A stretch of DNA of 64,000 nt from Auriscalpium vulgare (GCA_019915015.1 JAHBBC010000007.1:1-64000); one strand, 5' to 3'. Positions 10,980 to 23,411 are shown, numbered from the stretch's first letter. Numbers and translations are program-made. The notes: generated by a model not told the origin, from the sequence alone.

Positions 10980-13900
10980 ATGCACGTATTCAAGTCCTTG
11001 AAGAAGATCGCCTTCAGACTGGCGCAGCACAGACAGGTCACTGTTCAAGGTTAGCCACTATTGAATTAGATGCATCACATCGTACTAACTGATCACAGAT
11101 CCATCACCCTACTACGAGTACGAAGACCCATCGCAGGCCAGAGCAACCCTTGGCACCGTCGTTGCACTGTTGCGAGAGATCGGTGAAATCAGTGCACAGG
11201 TACCATACATTAAGGGTGTTGCAGGGGTGTTGTTGCGAATCATTGTAATCAGTGATGTACATCCTGTCTTGTGTGACATGACTTTAAGCACTGACACCAG
11301 CAACTACAGACGTTGAGTGCAAACCATGATCAATGGAAAGAGGTCAACGACAATGTGAAACAGCTGGTCACCATTCTAGCAGAGGCCCTTCAATATGTTT
11401 GGATCATTCCACCAGACCTGCAAAACATATTGAGATTGTGGCTACAGTAAGTTTTGGTTTATGATGTTTGCCCACTGCCATTTGCTGGCAAATGCCATTG
11501 AAATCTGATATGACAACACTGTTGAATAATGTGTCATTGCTTTGCCCAATAGGCTGCCTGCATTGCTAGACCTTGTACTGATCATGTCATTTTCAAGAGA
11601 ACTTGAAAGCATAGCAAACATTCTGGACCAATATCAGTATCAATTGACATCAGTTTGGAGGAGATTCTCTCTCCTTCTAACCCAGAAACAAGTTACATTC
11701 AAGTTTAGATACTGTAACAAAACACTCAAGATGCTTTCTAAGAGCTATCAGGTATGCACATAATTTGTCCTGTATATAGAGACTAAGAGTCGTCAAGTTT
11801 TCATTGGCCTCTACTATCCAGGCCACAAAAGAGGTATGTTCACTAACATATCTCAACTAAATTATTGATTAAAAAAGAATTGCAGGAAAACCCAACTATC
11901 AATAGGTGTGTATTTCCCTGGCATCATCTAAAGTTTGAGCTTCACATTTTCTTAGGACATATACTAACTTACCAGCTCGACCATCAGTTTTCTACGGGCG
12001 TGACAGCTATATGGTCACTATATTAGCAATGATTGAGAACAAAAACAAACTACCTATTCGAGCAGGAATCCTGGGTCCTGGTGGAATTGGAAAGACTACT
12101 TTGGCTTTAGCAATTCTACACCACCCAATTGTGGAACAAACTTTCAATGAGAGAGTATATTTTGTATCATGTGAAGGTTGTCTCTCTATATCAATGCTGG
12201 TGAAAGATTTAGCACAAGCCTTGGGCATTAGAAATGACTTGGACAGAAATGCAATTGAGAAAAATGTACTGTCCTGTTTGGGGTCTTCTCCTAACCTCCT
12301 TTGTTTTGACAACTTTGAGACTTTATGGAATAGTGATCAATTTACAAAATGTGCTGTAAAGACCTTCTTGAAAAGAATTGCATCTTTGAAGGATACATCA
12401 TTTGTGATTACCATGAGAGGCTTGGAATATCCAGAGGAGATTCTTTGGTCGCACCCATTGTTACCACCTTTAAAACCATTGAGCTTTGAGGCTTCCAAAT
12501 ATATCTTTCGGCAACTATCAATACAATGGGATGAGTGGACAGAGAAATTAGTCAAAGCTGTGGAAGGCCTCCCTTTGGCAATCACAATAATTGGTCATCT
12601 TGCCCAATCGTGTGACTGCAAGTCTCTATGGAAACAATGGCAAGATCTTAACATAAAGCTTCTTGATAGAGGCAAAGGGCATCGTCTTACAAGTCTTGAA
12701 GCTTCAATCCAACTGTCTATTGAAGGAAATAACTTGTTCTCACAACCTGCAGCAATGCTTCTTCTGAGTCTATTAGGCATGCTTCCTGGAGGGTTGTACC
12801 TGGAAAGACTTTGATTTTCAATCCATATTTGCAGATATTCAGGGTATAAAAGAAGCCATCAAGCCTTTACTGCATAGCAGTTTGGTATATCTATCATTCA
12901 ACACATTGCATTTACATCCTCTTATCCAATATTATGTTCAAGAACATCTTCCACTTTCTAAGGAGCAGAGTGTGCTCCTTGAAAGATATTATATTGAACT
13001 TAGTGGCAAAGAAATTGAAGGAAATGATAGCACAATTTCAATAGAACAATTAATTGAGTACAAGAACACTGGGTGTATTTTGTTGCAATGTGCAAAAAAC
13101 CGAGTGCCTGATAAATCAATAGTAGATGCTATCACTTCATACTCATGGCTAGTCTCTGTAGAGACAGGTTCCTTCATTAATGAGCTATTTGAGATATTGG
13201 AGGAGAAAGAAGAATTGCTTCCTCCTCGATGTACTATCAGTTATCAGCTACGATGGGGGGTTTGCCTTGAGCGCTGTGACAATTATGTGCAAGCCCAGGC
13301 AAAATATCTAAAAGCACTTCATTATGCGCAAATGCAGCAAGATGAAGAGTATCAGGCAGAGATACTGAAGGACCTAGGTGACTTACATAGTATTCTTGGA
13401 GATAGTGGCCAAGCTTGCATATATTGGAAGCAGGCAATGCCTATCTTTGAGAAGCTTCAGAATATCAAAGGACAGGCGTTTATACTGTCTCAACTGAGTG
13501 CAAACTCAACTTATTGTTTGCTATATGAGGATGGCAAGAATTATGCAGTAAGGTCTATTGAGCTTTATGAAAGTATCAATGACAAATTTGGCATTGGAAA
13601 TGCCTGGCTGCATCTGGGGGAGGCTTGTAGATTAGACAATGATATGGAAAAAGCTCGGGAATGCTTCTTTAAGTCCCTAGATGTTTTTACCAAATCAAAT
13701 AGCAGAGGTGGGCAAGGCACTGCTTATGAGTCACTTGGGGATTCCTACATGTCAGAATATGATTTTGCAGTAGCAAGAGATTATCTTTACAAAGCTTTAC
13801 TGCTGAGAAAACAAATCAATGGTGTGGCTTCTTTCCATCGTATCTTGCATACATTAGGAGAATTGCATATAGAATTAGAGGAGTTTGATACAGCAGTTGA

Positions 13901-14498
13901 ATTTTATCAACAGGCTGCAGATATTCATCGAGCACAAGAAGACCCTCGAAGAGAAGGCATGGCCCTTAGAGGAATAGGCAAGGTACATCTGAAGAGAGAC
14001 AGGTACTCAGATGCCATAAAGTATATGAATCAGGCTATAACACTTCACAAAGCTTGTGAGGATGTTCAGTTGCTGGGAGAGGACTTACAAGTCTTGGGTA
14101 AGATACATTACCTTGATAAGGAGCCTGCTTTAGCAAAAGAATGCTGGCTTCAAGCAATGGATTTGCATAGTAAATCAAATAATCCAGATGCTCTAGCATA
14201 TAGCACTATGTGTGTTGGCTGGATTTACTATGATGCATGGGAATCAGCGGCAGCACTCAATTGCTATTTAGAAGCCTTGTCAATTTGTGAAAGACATAAA
14301 TGTCCTGAGACACATGCTAGAGTGCTAAGAGCCCTTGGAGACCTTTATAAATATGATTATGGTGAGACCAACATTGCCATCGAATGGTATCAGAAAGCTT
14401 TAGAGAATCTGACACATATAACTACTTGCAATCCTAGAGCTACTGAATACCTTACCACTGCCTTAGCAGAGCTGATGACAGACAGTGATAAAACTTAG
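10980..14498 (+). CDS. NB-ARC/TPR receptor (fungal NLR), one frameshift
   Basis: STAND-type signalling ATPase, a presumed fungal immune or self/non-self receptor. The N-terminal helical part is encoded by several small exons (10,980-11,950) with clean GT-AG junctions. The NB-ARC part starts with ARPSVFYGRDSYM and carries Walker A GPGGIGKTT near 12,080, Walker B LLCFDNFETLW near 12,300, the VITMRG strand and the GLPLAI motif. A winged-helix-like segment (HPLIQYYV) follows, then at least seven TPR-like repeats to the stop at 14,498; total about 1,040 residues. At about 12,805-12,815 a single-base shift separates the NB-ARC frame (stop TGA) from the TPR frame; both sides are otherwise open for hundreds of codons. 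From about 11,150 to 14,560 the DNA is markedly AT-rich compared with both flanks. Pseudogene, error or programmed shift cannot be told apart here. Confidence 0.85.
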
Positions 14499-14674
14499 TA
14501 GATGTGAAGCATCATTCTCAAGCTGACATATTTGGTTTGGTATGTTCAAGGTTCTAAATATTGTACATGTGTAGAGTGTCTTTCGCTGCTGGGCACAGTA
14601 GGGCAATTCCAATTCTGACATTTGTGGTCGAGAGCCTGGTTCAATACTACGTAATACTTATGGCTCACAAAGAA

Positions 14675-14950
14675 TCACGGTGGGTCGAAAACATCGGTTG
14701 CGGCGGGAGATGATAGTACTTCGATATTCTCTCTGTTGTGGTGCTTCTGCACCTGCTGAAGGAAGTGTGACTGGGAGAGATCCTGCGGCAGCCCGCCGAG
14801 GTGGCCCGTCCTCCGCCGGAAACGTATAATGGCCGCGAAGATCTTGCTTTGCGGGAGGCGGTCAGGGCGCTCCTGTTTTCCGTCGGAAGTCAATGATAGG
14901 TAGCGCTTGTGTGGCGGAAGCGTTGGTGAAAAGCCAGATGGTGATGACAT
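14675..14950 (-). CDS. Small hypothetical protein, 91 residues
   Basis: Open frame from ATG at 14,950 to a stop at 14,675, encoding a basic, Ser/Pro-rich start (MSSPSGFSPTLPPHKRYLSL) and an Arg/His-rich middle. A minus-strand TATA sequence (CTATATAA) lies at 15,064-15,071, about 115 bases before the ATG. That spacing and the open frame are the only support; I recognise no family. It returns to normal GC content just outside the AT-rich receptor gene. Confidence 0.35.
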   Translation of the reverse strand: MSSPSGFSPTLPPHKRYLSLTSDGKQERPDRLPQSKIFAAIIRFRRRTGHLGGLPQDLSQSHFLQQVQKHHNRENIEVLSSPAATDVFDPP

Positions 14951-15278
14951 TGTGTGGTATGAGGGTGAAGCGCGTGCGTGGGAGGTGCGGTGTGGATATT
15001 CAGTGGGTGGGTGATGGGTGTAAGTGGGCAACCGGTGAGGGCGATTCGGGGTGGATGCGATGGGTTATATAGACCAGCGGACGCTGTCTCGTTCGTGCGG
15101 AAGTGGCCGCGGCTCTAGGAGTTTCACTGGCCTGAGCATTGCAGTGCAGGCTGAAGCACTCAGGCAGTGAGACATGTCGCGCGCATGCTGGATGCGTTGA
15201 GTGCGGGGCAAGTGCTGGCGTTGACCAACCCTCTCTATCAGGCAATCAGGCTGGCACCTGCATTCTTTCAGAGACGAG

Positions 15279-16612
15279 TTATATCGCACCAGGCGACGGG
15301 CAAAACTGCGGCCCATTCCAAACAGCCCTCTTCTCACTGTCAGCGGTCTCATCTTCCATCCGCACACCACGCATCCACCACTCGGTCTGTTCAGGGGCCG
15401 CCGCCACCGCCTCCCACCCTCCATCTGTCCCAATCTGCATCCGCGCCGCCTGCGCCGCCACCCGCGCCCACCGTACCGCGCGCGCCCTTTCCCCCAACGC
15501 GCACGCGGCTGCCACCAGCGTCGCCGCGATCCGATCCCAAACGAATGGATGGAACAACCCTGCGGCGCGGCTGCGCCGTGCGATGCCGAGAGCCTCCTTG
15601 GTATCCCTGAGCGCGCTGGCGCTGGTGACGCGCACCTTCGCGGAGGTCATGTGTTCGGCTGCGCTCCGGACTTGGTCGTCGACGAACCGCTCTGCCGGAG
15701 CCAGGGAGCACGACGAGCAGGTGCACGTGAAGCCGTAGCGTTGCTGGAGGTCCGAACGGCGCTCATCGTACGGCGCACAGGCGTGCACGTATGAGAGGGT
15801 GACCTCCTCGCCAGTGACGATAGGCCGCAACGCGCGTATCTCGAAGGTGAGGGAGTCGCCGTCCCAACGGAACACGACACAGCTGTGGCGCGTCAGCACA
15901 TGTAAGGTACCGCGAGCGCGGGAGGAGAGCGCACCTATGGTTGATGCGCGAGATGTCGTTGAACACGCCGGCGCACTCGTCGATGCTTCCTGGCACGCGC
16001 TTGAGAATATACGCGTTCGTCATGGTGATGGCCAGTGCGGGTGAACGCGCTGTAGGCGGGCCGCGGTGCAGTGATAGGAAAATATGACGCGTCTCCTCAG
16101 GCATGTGTGCGAACGTGCCTTCCATCGTCGATGGCGCGTCTTTCTCATCAGATCCTAGCCAGGTGAGTGAGGTGATCATGAGTGGCCGCTCGCAGGCGAT
16201 GAGGCCACCCGGTTCGTGTCTGTCCAGAGAGAACATACTCTTGCCTGCGCCCTCGGTCTCCCGTATTTCGTAACGCCCAGCCGCAGAGCGATCGAGCGGC
16301 TTCCAGGAGTGTGAACTGAGCGTTGTCTGGTCCCTTTGTGGTGTATACACCGGCCGTGATGATATGTGAGCCACCTTCCACGTCGGGGATGTCGATGCGC
16401 TCGTATCTAATGGACAATGTATTGTTCCGATATGCTTGGTTGACGGCATCGGGGTGGTCGTGCCAGTCTAACAAAGGATTCAACGTGAGGGGCGCCGGGA
16501 TGGGAACGATGGGAGGAGGCGGGCAGGCAGTAGTGGATGGAGAGACGGCGGAGAGACCAGGGACCTTTGCACGTCGATCGCCACTTTTGCTGGTGAGAAA
16601 GCCGCGGTGCAT
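15279..16612 (-). pseudogene. SET-domain protein, copy 2, decaying
   Basis: Paralogue of the gene at 4,289-5,637, in the same orientation and with the intron at the same place (about 15,888-15,943). Most of the protein aligns by eye along its whole length (WKPLDRSAAGRYEIRETEGAG, then FTCTCSSC and DGGWEAVAAAPEQT). Two defects are visible. First, the frame shifts by one base at about 16,305-16,325, between GVYTTKGPDNAQ and SHSWKPLDRS. Second, three codons are missing directly after NHSC, so the Pro-Asn of the conserved N-H-S-C-x-P-N SET signature is lost and the sequence runs NHSCVVFRWD. Together these argue that this copy no longer makes an active methyltransferase. Start and stop codons are still present. 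Confidence 0.75.
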
Positions 16613-17741
16613 TGCGATGCGATCGCGGAAGACTACTACCGAAGACGATCACACATCGCTCGACAGATCCAAGAGAATATTTCACGCTCACCTCAACGAC
16701 GAGAAAGCGGGGAGGAGGAGGATGTCGCTGGGCGACGCCGGCGAAGCACCATTGAATATAAACGACACGACGCTAACTTGCCATCCTGATGCAGAAGACA
16801 ACTCGGACATGTTGGATAGAAGATGCGTGGCTTCCGTGCATGTGAGGCCTACAATCAATTCTGGTCATCTTCTAGACAGTTCTTGGACAGTTCGTATGGC
16901 TCACCCACCGATAAATCCATCTGCCTTCCTCCCGCTTCAGACTTCTGTCTGGCTTCTAGATGCTTGGGTATGAGCGCATTGTGCCGCGGAACGAGGTGCA
17001 GAGCGGCACGTGGTGGTGCAGAGTTCAAGCGGCGGCTTCAACGGCCCGAGAAATATTTGGCAGGATTGTGATCTTAGTTGTATGCACTTCATGGCTAAAC
17101 CGTTCTTTTCTCAAATCTTAGCCACATACTGACTCGCTTCCGCCCACGATTCGCAAATTCAAAGCTCGCCGCCATTCACGACGATCAGGACCCTCGCGTC
17201 AATGACGGAACGTTCTCCGGCGGAGAACGAGTCTGTCATTTGTGGGGTGAGTGTGCTGCGAGTCGAAACGTTGATGCACGTTGATGATGGAAAGCTTCAC
17301 GCGCAAAAGCCCTCCTAGTCACGGCGCTGTTTGCCCGTTATTGGAGCGATTCATATATGTCCATACAAGCTCAGCTTGTTCGCCGGACCACTCTGACCCG
17401 AGCCCTTCGCCAAAGCTCGCTGCTGTGCGCTCCTACGCCCGCACCTTCCCTTACCCCTCGTCGTGTATACCAGCGCGCCCAGCGAATGGTGGTATACGTA
17501 TTTGCTCTACTAAAAGCAAGCTCACTCAATGTTCCTTCTCTCGAGTGTCGACAAGCACATCCGGTATGTAGACTAAGTAGTCGAACGAAGCTTGTATTTG
17601 ATTTGAATCCATAACACGACGGCATCACCCACGAAGTTCTTCTGCCGTTTATCATTACAAAATTCAAAATACGACATCTACAGTCAATACTGGTACTGGA
17701 GATGGGAAATAATACGTGCATCGTCGAGTGCCCGCTGTATT
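16613..17741. other. Intergenic, no supported gene
   Basis: The first 130 bases are the duplicated upstream region of the SET gene. A short frame starting MTERSPAENES at 17,201, followed by GTGAGT, looks like an isolated first exon, but I could not find a continuation. The rest is short frames without recognisable content. Confidence 0.35.
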
Positions 17742-19365
17742 TTACATGTTTCCATCCTCAGACTGTGGCATGTCCACCTCTTCCCTTATACACTGGAAGA
17801 CTTCCACATCTTCCACAACCTGCCGCAGCAAACCTCGCCACTTGATGACGTTCTCCTCTTCGTACATGGTCACTTGTATGGACTTGAGCGGATGTCCTGC
17901 CTCAGCACGGTCCTGCAAACACTGCAGGAACCATTCCGGCAGGTCTTCGATCCCAAGTAGCACGAGTTTCTTCAAATCGGAGAGGAAGTACTCGCGGGAC
18001 GCGGGGTCTGGCGATGCCATTGAATCCTTCACCATTGCTGCCAAGGACGGAAACGTAAACCATCGAGGATCAGAGCTGCGCCACACCCCCAGAGCTTCGC
18101 AGAGGGCAGCAGCAGCATCGCCGTCCGTGATGATTATTTCCAGCCCCTGGACGCCGAACAGGATGACCGTCCACGTTTCGGCCGACCACATGTAGCTAGT
18201 GGGTATGTTCCTTGCTTCGAGTGCAGGTAGTCTTCGGTCTGGAAGAAATTTGCACATGCTCATCATCGCCAGGGAGAACGGAATGACGTGGCTGTCGCCC
18301 TGAATATGGACTTGGACTAGTGCATGTGAAGTGGCCGCGCAGTACGCCCACATTCCGAAGTGGTCCTTGGAGCCAATACAATGAAGGGACGTGATGGGTG
18401 GAAGGTTTCTGGCCGCTACCGGGAAGAGTGCGGGGAGGCTGTAGCTGTCGCCGTGGAATATTTGGGGCCTCAAGTCAACGAATGTGCCTTTGTTGAAATC
18501 AAGGTGCGATCGGAGATTAACGAGGTCACTGGTGGCACCAACCATGTACAAGGAGGATAGCCTCGGGAGTTCCACGCGGCGGCACGTATGTTCTTCCGGA
18601 ACACGCACGGCAATGTGATGGAGACGGAGGTACTGAAGCGTGCCTTTCAGGCTCTCTAGACAGTCAAGAACTTCCTCCACGTCGTGGATCTGCGGCTCCA
18701 AGTGTTGACCATATGTCTCCGTGTGGTCGACCGCCAGTGTCAGGTATGTCAGCTGATTCATATACCAGCGGGCCTTCCATGGTATGGGGAGATTATTGCG
18801 CCCAGACAAATTGAGTGAGGCGTGGTGCTTGACCGAGGCCGACCGCGGAGAGGGGACTATGCGCGGTCTCCTGCTCCAGTGACAGCACAAAAATCTCGAG
18901 AACGGGCGCCGGCAAGTCGAGGATGTGGCGGAGAGTAGGTATGTTTTCCTCTGCAATGGTACAATAGGCCCGGATGCTTCGCACACGAGGAAACACGCCC
19001 GCGATGAGCTCGAGCCAGGCAGGGTGCAGGTGTACTGGTGTAGCGGTATAGCAATCGAAGAGGTCCACCGGCAGCGGCGCTGCACGCGCTGCGAAGTTTT
19101 GTGCTCTGTGAGTAGCGGCCGCGCCTCCGGTAAGATGCACGGTCGTCCACAGAGTGGGACAGCCCAAGGCGGCTTCGCGCCAGTTTCGACAGACGTGGGT
19201 GGCCAGCATCTTGGTCATGTCATCGTCGAACATGTGTAGAATCAGGGCGATGATCTCCGACGGGATGGTCGACCATGATTTGACCGGTTGTTTGTACGAT
19301 TGCGGGTTGAGCGCGACGCATGCATCCGAAACATGAGAGGCGGATGTGGGGGCGACTGTTTGCAT
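17742..19365 (-). CDS. F-box protein with LRR-like C-terminus (one frameshift)
   Basis: Substrate-receptor type protein expected to bind Skp1 in an SCF ubiquitin ligase. The F-box is clear at residues about 30-75: WSTIPSEIIALILHMF, CRNWREAAL and PTLWTTVHL. After it comes a leucine-rich region (LRHILDLPAPVLEIFVL, then YLTLAVDHTE, LSSLYMVGAT) typical of the large Agaricomycete F-box family, running without an intron to the stop at 17,742. The two halves are in different frames; they fuse at about 18,795-18,830, where LGQAPRLTQF ends and LSGRNNLPIPW begins, so one base is gained or lost. The substrate is unknown. ATG at 19,365 is the first in-frame Met. Confidence 0.75.
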
Positions 19366-20030
19366 GGTGGAGGTAGACTAAAGGTATCATTGGATGATGA
19401 TCTTTCGACCAACGGACGTTGTACGCACATGTGTACGTCTAGACGACGACTAGAACTGACGACTTGCGACTGACGGTGTTGAACGAGAGGTGTTTCCGGA
19501 ACAAGGCTAGCTGGTCAGGACGTCAATATAAGTTGTTCAGTACCGGACATGGCGACATACCTTGTTCAGTGACAGGGGGTTGTGCAGAGAGAGATTGCTG
19601 GGGTAGGAATCCGTCTAGCGAGCAACTTTATAAAGGCGGCGGAGACAAAAAGCCTGACGGACTCGGACATGCAGGCTGCAGATATCGATGCCGTTACTGC
19701 GTACAATTGAAGTCTATCCCCCTGATGGGCGCAGTCGCCACTGGTCGCCACGACTTGCGCCATGCCGCCCCAGGGAAGAGTGGGCGGCGATTTCGCGCTA
19801 TTGTTCTCGCTCGATGCGAGGTGAAGGTCAGACTTGAAACTGATCATCGGCGAGTTCGGCACTGCCGGCGGTCTCAACCCAAGTCGGCCCGGCGGCCGAG
19901 TCAGTCCAGTCCTCCGAGTCGTCCTCAGAACACGCACCAAGCTCCGTGCACCCACGCTGAACAAGGCCTTTGTCTACTGCTCTTGTCCATCTTTGCTTGC
20001 ATCAGAAACATCTCATTATCAGAGTTGAAA
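19366..20030. other. Intergenic between divergent genes
   Basis: About 660 bases between the F-box gene (leftward) and MDP1 (rightward), presumably carrying both promoters. No canonical TATA box is obvious, and no other gene is supported. Confidence 0.4.
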
Positions 20031-21016
20031 ATGACCAGTCACCTTCCCCGCCTCGTCGCCTTCGACCTGGAGTGCGTATCGAGCCGGCGACACTGTAGTT
20101 CGGGCCTCACAAGCAATTTCTCCTCAGCTATACCCTCTGGCCCCTTTGGATTGATACCCACATAAGCTGTGATTCACATATAAGTTTACCCCGTCGTGTA
20201 ATGCTGATATGCGATCTGCAGCATCCGTGAAGCGCGACGGAGACACGATAAACGAAGTTCACGACCGGTGCGTGCTGCGCGCCATGATACACCGTGATAC
20301 TGGCTAATACTTCATCCTCAGATATGGCGAGAAAGTCTCCTTTTACCATGATGTTCCTCAGATTCTGCACCGCCTGCGCGCGGCGGAACTCGTCATTGCC
20401 GCATGTTCGCGCACATCGGCCACCGCCTTGTACGTCTGCGATGTGTTCCGCACTCCATACCATGTCTTTTCTTCCTCACACCACATCTCAGAGCACGCCA
20501 GGCCCTCTCTCTGCTGCTGGTTCATGCGAAGGCCGGGGACAAGCACGCAAAGCCGCAACCCGCTATCGAGTTTTTCGACCAATTAGAGATATACCCAGGT
20601 GCGCAGAACTGTGGAGCGACTTGCGCTTATTTTGGGCTCATGTACCCAACGAACAGGTTCGAAGATCAAACATTTTAAGCAACTTCATGAAAAGACAGGC
20701 ATTCCGTATTCAGAGATGGTACGCGCCGGCGTCGTGTCCTGCTGCTCGTCGATGTCGACTGACGTCGTGCGCCATGTCAAGCTTTTCTTCGATGACGAAC
20801 GACGAAACAAGGAGGTCGAATCTTTGGGTATACCAATCTCTCTCATATCTCTGCCGGCATCTCTGATCCACAAAACTAGGCGTGACATTCGTTCTCGTTC
20901 AGAACGGTTTAGACAACAGAACGTTTGAACACGGTCTCGACGAGTGGCGGAAGAGACATCCCGAGGAGGTCGTTAATGATGTTGCCGAACCGGGCCCGGC
21001 GCCGAGTGATGTATGA
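20031..21016 (+). CDS. MDP1: Magnesium-dependent phosphatase 1 (HAD superfamily)
   Basis: Small HAD phosphatase; family members act on protein phosphotyrosine in vitro and on sugar/fructosamine phosphates. The catalytic motif DLDYTLWPLW is assembled across intron 1 (exon 1 ends CTGGA, exon 2 starts CTATAC), giving the D-x-D nucleophile pair. Further motifs are the IAACSRTS stretch (motif II), the KPQPAIEFF lysine region (motif III) and LFFDDERRN (motif IV acidic pair). Six short introns can be placed with good GT-AG signals, for example 20,169-20,221. The coding sequence is unbroken, about 190 residues, ending GPAPSDV at 21,016. The size and motif order match MDP-1 closely. Confidence 0.88.
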
Positions 21017-21350
21017 TTCTCTGGGTGGCTCAGCCGTCTGACTAGCCTTTGTGTCTGAGCTCCGTGCTGTACACGCCTAAAGTTTCTCCCAGGGTCCAGG
21101 GTAGTCTGCACCACCGCAAGCACTCGCAACCAACATAGCAAATGGGCATGCATGCCACACCCGAAAACATGTTTCCGAGTCACCCTTCGTTCGCGCACAG
21201 TTTCCTCCGACCATAGACGGCGTAACCAAGTGAGCTCTAGCCACGCGCCGGCCACATCACTATACGGCCGGTAATTTAGTGTTTCCATTGCTGCTTGCAT
21301 TGTTCTTCAATGACAAGCGGCCATCATGGACGGCCAAGCTCGCTTGCTGG

Positions 21351-21420
21351 CACGGCGGGCACGCTCCGGGGCTGTTTTTAGAAACAGCCTGCGAGGCTGT
21401 TCTGACACCCTTCATCGCGC
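21351..21420 (+). repeat. Inverted repeat, left copy (70 bases)
   Basis: Matches the reverse complement of 24,494-24,563 at 68 of 70 positions by base-by-base comparison. It contains an 8-base-pair hairpin, GGCTGTTT-TTAG-AAACAGCC, at 21,370-21,389. Confidence 0.9.
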
Positions 21421-21634
21421 CTACATCACGCCTTCCTGGCTTGCCGGATTACCTAAGCGATTACGGACCGTCGGACCGCCAGCGCGTTCAAGTGGCACGA
21501 CGACGACACTGACAGCAACGCCATCCCAACCTCGGCAACGACACCGACTCTGCACCGTCCCTCATCTTTCCCTTTCCCTACCCAGACCTTGTTCAACTTG
21601 TAGCTTCTACATTCCTAATTGATATTCGTGCCGT
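21421..21634. other. 5' flank of the MPE1 copy
   Basis: Contains a pyrimidine-rich tract before the ATG at 21,635, as in a normal fungal leader, so the MPE1 copy was duplicated with at least part of its own 5' region. No other feature is seen. Confidence 0.35.
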
Positions 21635-23411
21635 ATGGCATCATCAGTTTTTTACAAGTTCAAGTCTCAGAGAGACGAGTCTCGGGTGACCTTTGATGGC
21701 ACGGGCATCTCTGTCTTCGACCTGAAGAAAGAGATCATATTAGCCAACAACCTTGGCAAGGCCAATTGACTTCGATCTCGCCGTGCTCGATAGCTCGTCT
21801 GGTGAAGGTGCGTCACGTCTTCTCCCGCAGCAGCTCTCCAATTACCAGCCTGGCGTGGCAGAGTTCAAAGATGATTCCGCATTATCCCGCGCTCGTCGTC
21901 AGTCATCGTGAAGCGCGTGCCTCCAGCGCGGCCAGGGAGGGGTAAGGCAGCTATGTACATCGCTGGCGCCGGAGCATCATCTGCTCCAGCGACCGACCTG
22001 ATGCAGGCCGGCAGTACGCTGGCTCCTCAGCTCGTGGAGCAAGGGCGGCATGTCCAAACGCTTCAACGGAGAGCCGTCGTCGAAGTCCTCGGCGGTGCGT
22101 GCGCACCCCTTCACCGGAGCCGAGCCGCTGACACGCTCGCAGAGTTCCACGCCGTCTGCAACCCCCAAGTCCACCGTCCTCTCCGCAGAGGACGAGGCCG
22201 CCGCGGTCGCCGCCATGTTCCAGGCCCAGACCGACAACTGGGAGGAGACGCAGGAGAAAATGTCACAGTCCGTGTCGCGTTTCGTGTGTCCAGTAGTAGT
22301 GTCGTCTAATGCATGCGCGCTTTCTTTTGGCCGACGTGCACCCCTCTAGCGCGCAGCGTATCTACACTAACCCCGCACGACGACGTTCAACAGAGGCGGC
22401 GGCACGGCGAAGCCTTCACGCCGCATCATCAGCACCCTCAGAACGACCGCCCGTTGCCCCCGAGCTACGTATGCTATCGATGTGGACAGAAAGGTCAGTC
22501 GTCTGTCCATCGCGCGTGCTTCGACTGACGCGCGTCGCATCGCAAGGCCATTGGATTCAGGACTGTCCGACGAACAGTGATCGCGAGTTCGACAAAAGCC
22601 GCGCATCAAGCGCACGACCGGCATTCCTCGCAGTTTTCCTCAAAGCCGTCGACAGCCCCGGGGGCTCGCAGCTAGGGAAGGGCGTCATGGTGACGCCGGA
22701 GGGCGGTATGTTGTCGCGCAGCCTGACTCGTGAGCAGCCTCAACTTTAGGAAGCACGGTCACTAAACCTTCCCGCAGAGCATCGTGGCAATGCAAGTAAC
22801 CAAACCAAATGGTCTGTCAGAGATCGAAATCCGCGAACGTCCTTCAAAGGACCCTTCGATCGTGTGTTCCATCGACAACCAGATCTTCCGCGACGCCGTG
22901 AAGACGCCGTGCTGCGGCAAAGCGTACTGCGAGGAGTGCATACAGACACACCTGCTTGAGAAGGACTTCATATGCCTGAACTGTGGGACAAAGGTCGCGT
23001 CGCTGGACAAGCTCTCGTCGACAAGCCGATGCGGACGAAGGTCGGGGACTACATTGAAAGGGAGATCGAGGCAAGCAAGGAAGAGGAGCGCGTCGCGAAC
23101 GGCGAGGCGCCGGGATCAGGCTGCAGCGCGCCGCCATCGCAGGTACGCATCCCTTCCCCATATCCACACGTCTTTCCCATTCTCAAGAGCAATTAGACAC
23201 AGACCCCGCGCCCGAGGCGACGTCTCCTGAGCAGTTCGCCGCGCAGCAGATCTCGTCGGACCTCGCGATCGCGGACAGCATCCCGCACACGCAGGCGCAG
23301 ATCACGCAGCTCGCGCAGATGCTGCAGAACGCGTCGCTCCCGGCGGCGGTGCGCCAGCAGACGGAGGCGCAGCACCGCGACCTGCAGGTGCAGCTCGCGC
23401 AGGCGCAGGCG
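21635..23411 (+). pseudogene. MPE1: MPE1/RBBP6-like polyadenylation factor, frameshifted copy
   Basis: Mpe1 is a subunit of the cleavage and polyadenylation factor. All family blocks are recognisable in order: the DWNN ubiquitin-like domain (VFYKFKSQRDESRVTFDG, VFDLKKEIILANNLGKA), the CCHC zinc knuckle CYRCGQKGHWIQDC joined across an intron, the GVMVTPEGG region, and a U-box/RING-type module (IDNQIFRDAVKTPCCGKAYC, then CIQTHLLEKDF). However, the frame is broken repeatedly by single-base changes: near 21,766 (after GKAN), about 21,885, about 22,030, about 22,375, about 22,600 with a compensating change near 22,635, and about 23,012 (between LDKL and VDKPMR). Splice sites remain good. With about six breaks it cannot encode Mpe1; an intact copy is expected elsewhere. 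It sits between the two 70-base inverted repeats. Confidence 0.8.

Noticed and set aside
12780..12830. An intron between the NB-ARC and TPR frames of the receptor
   Set aside because: No GT-AG pair in the interval joins both frames without removing conserved text; a one-base shift is the simpler reading.
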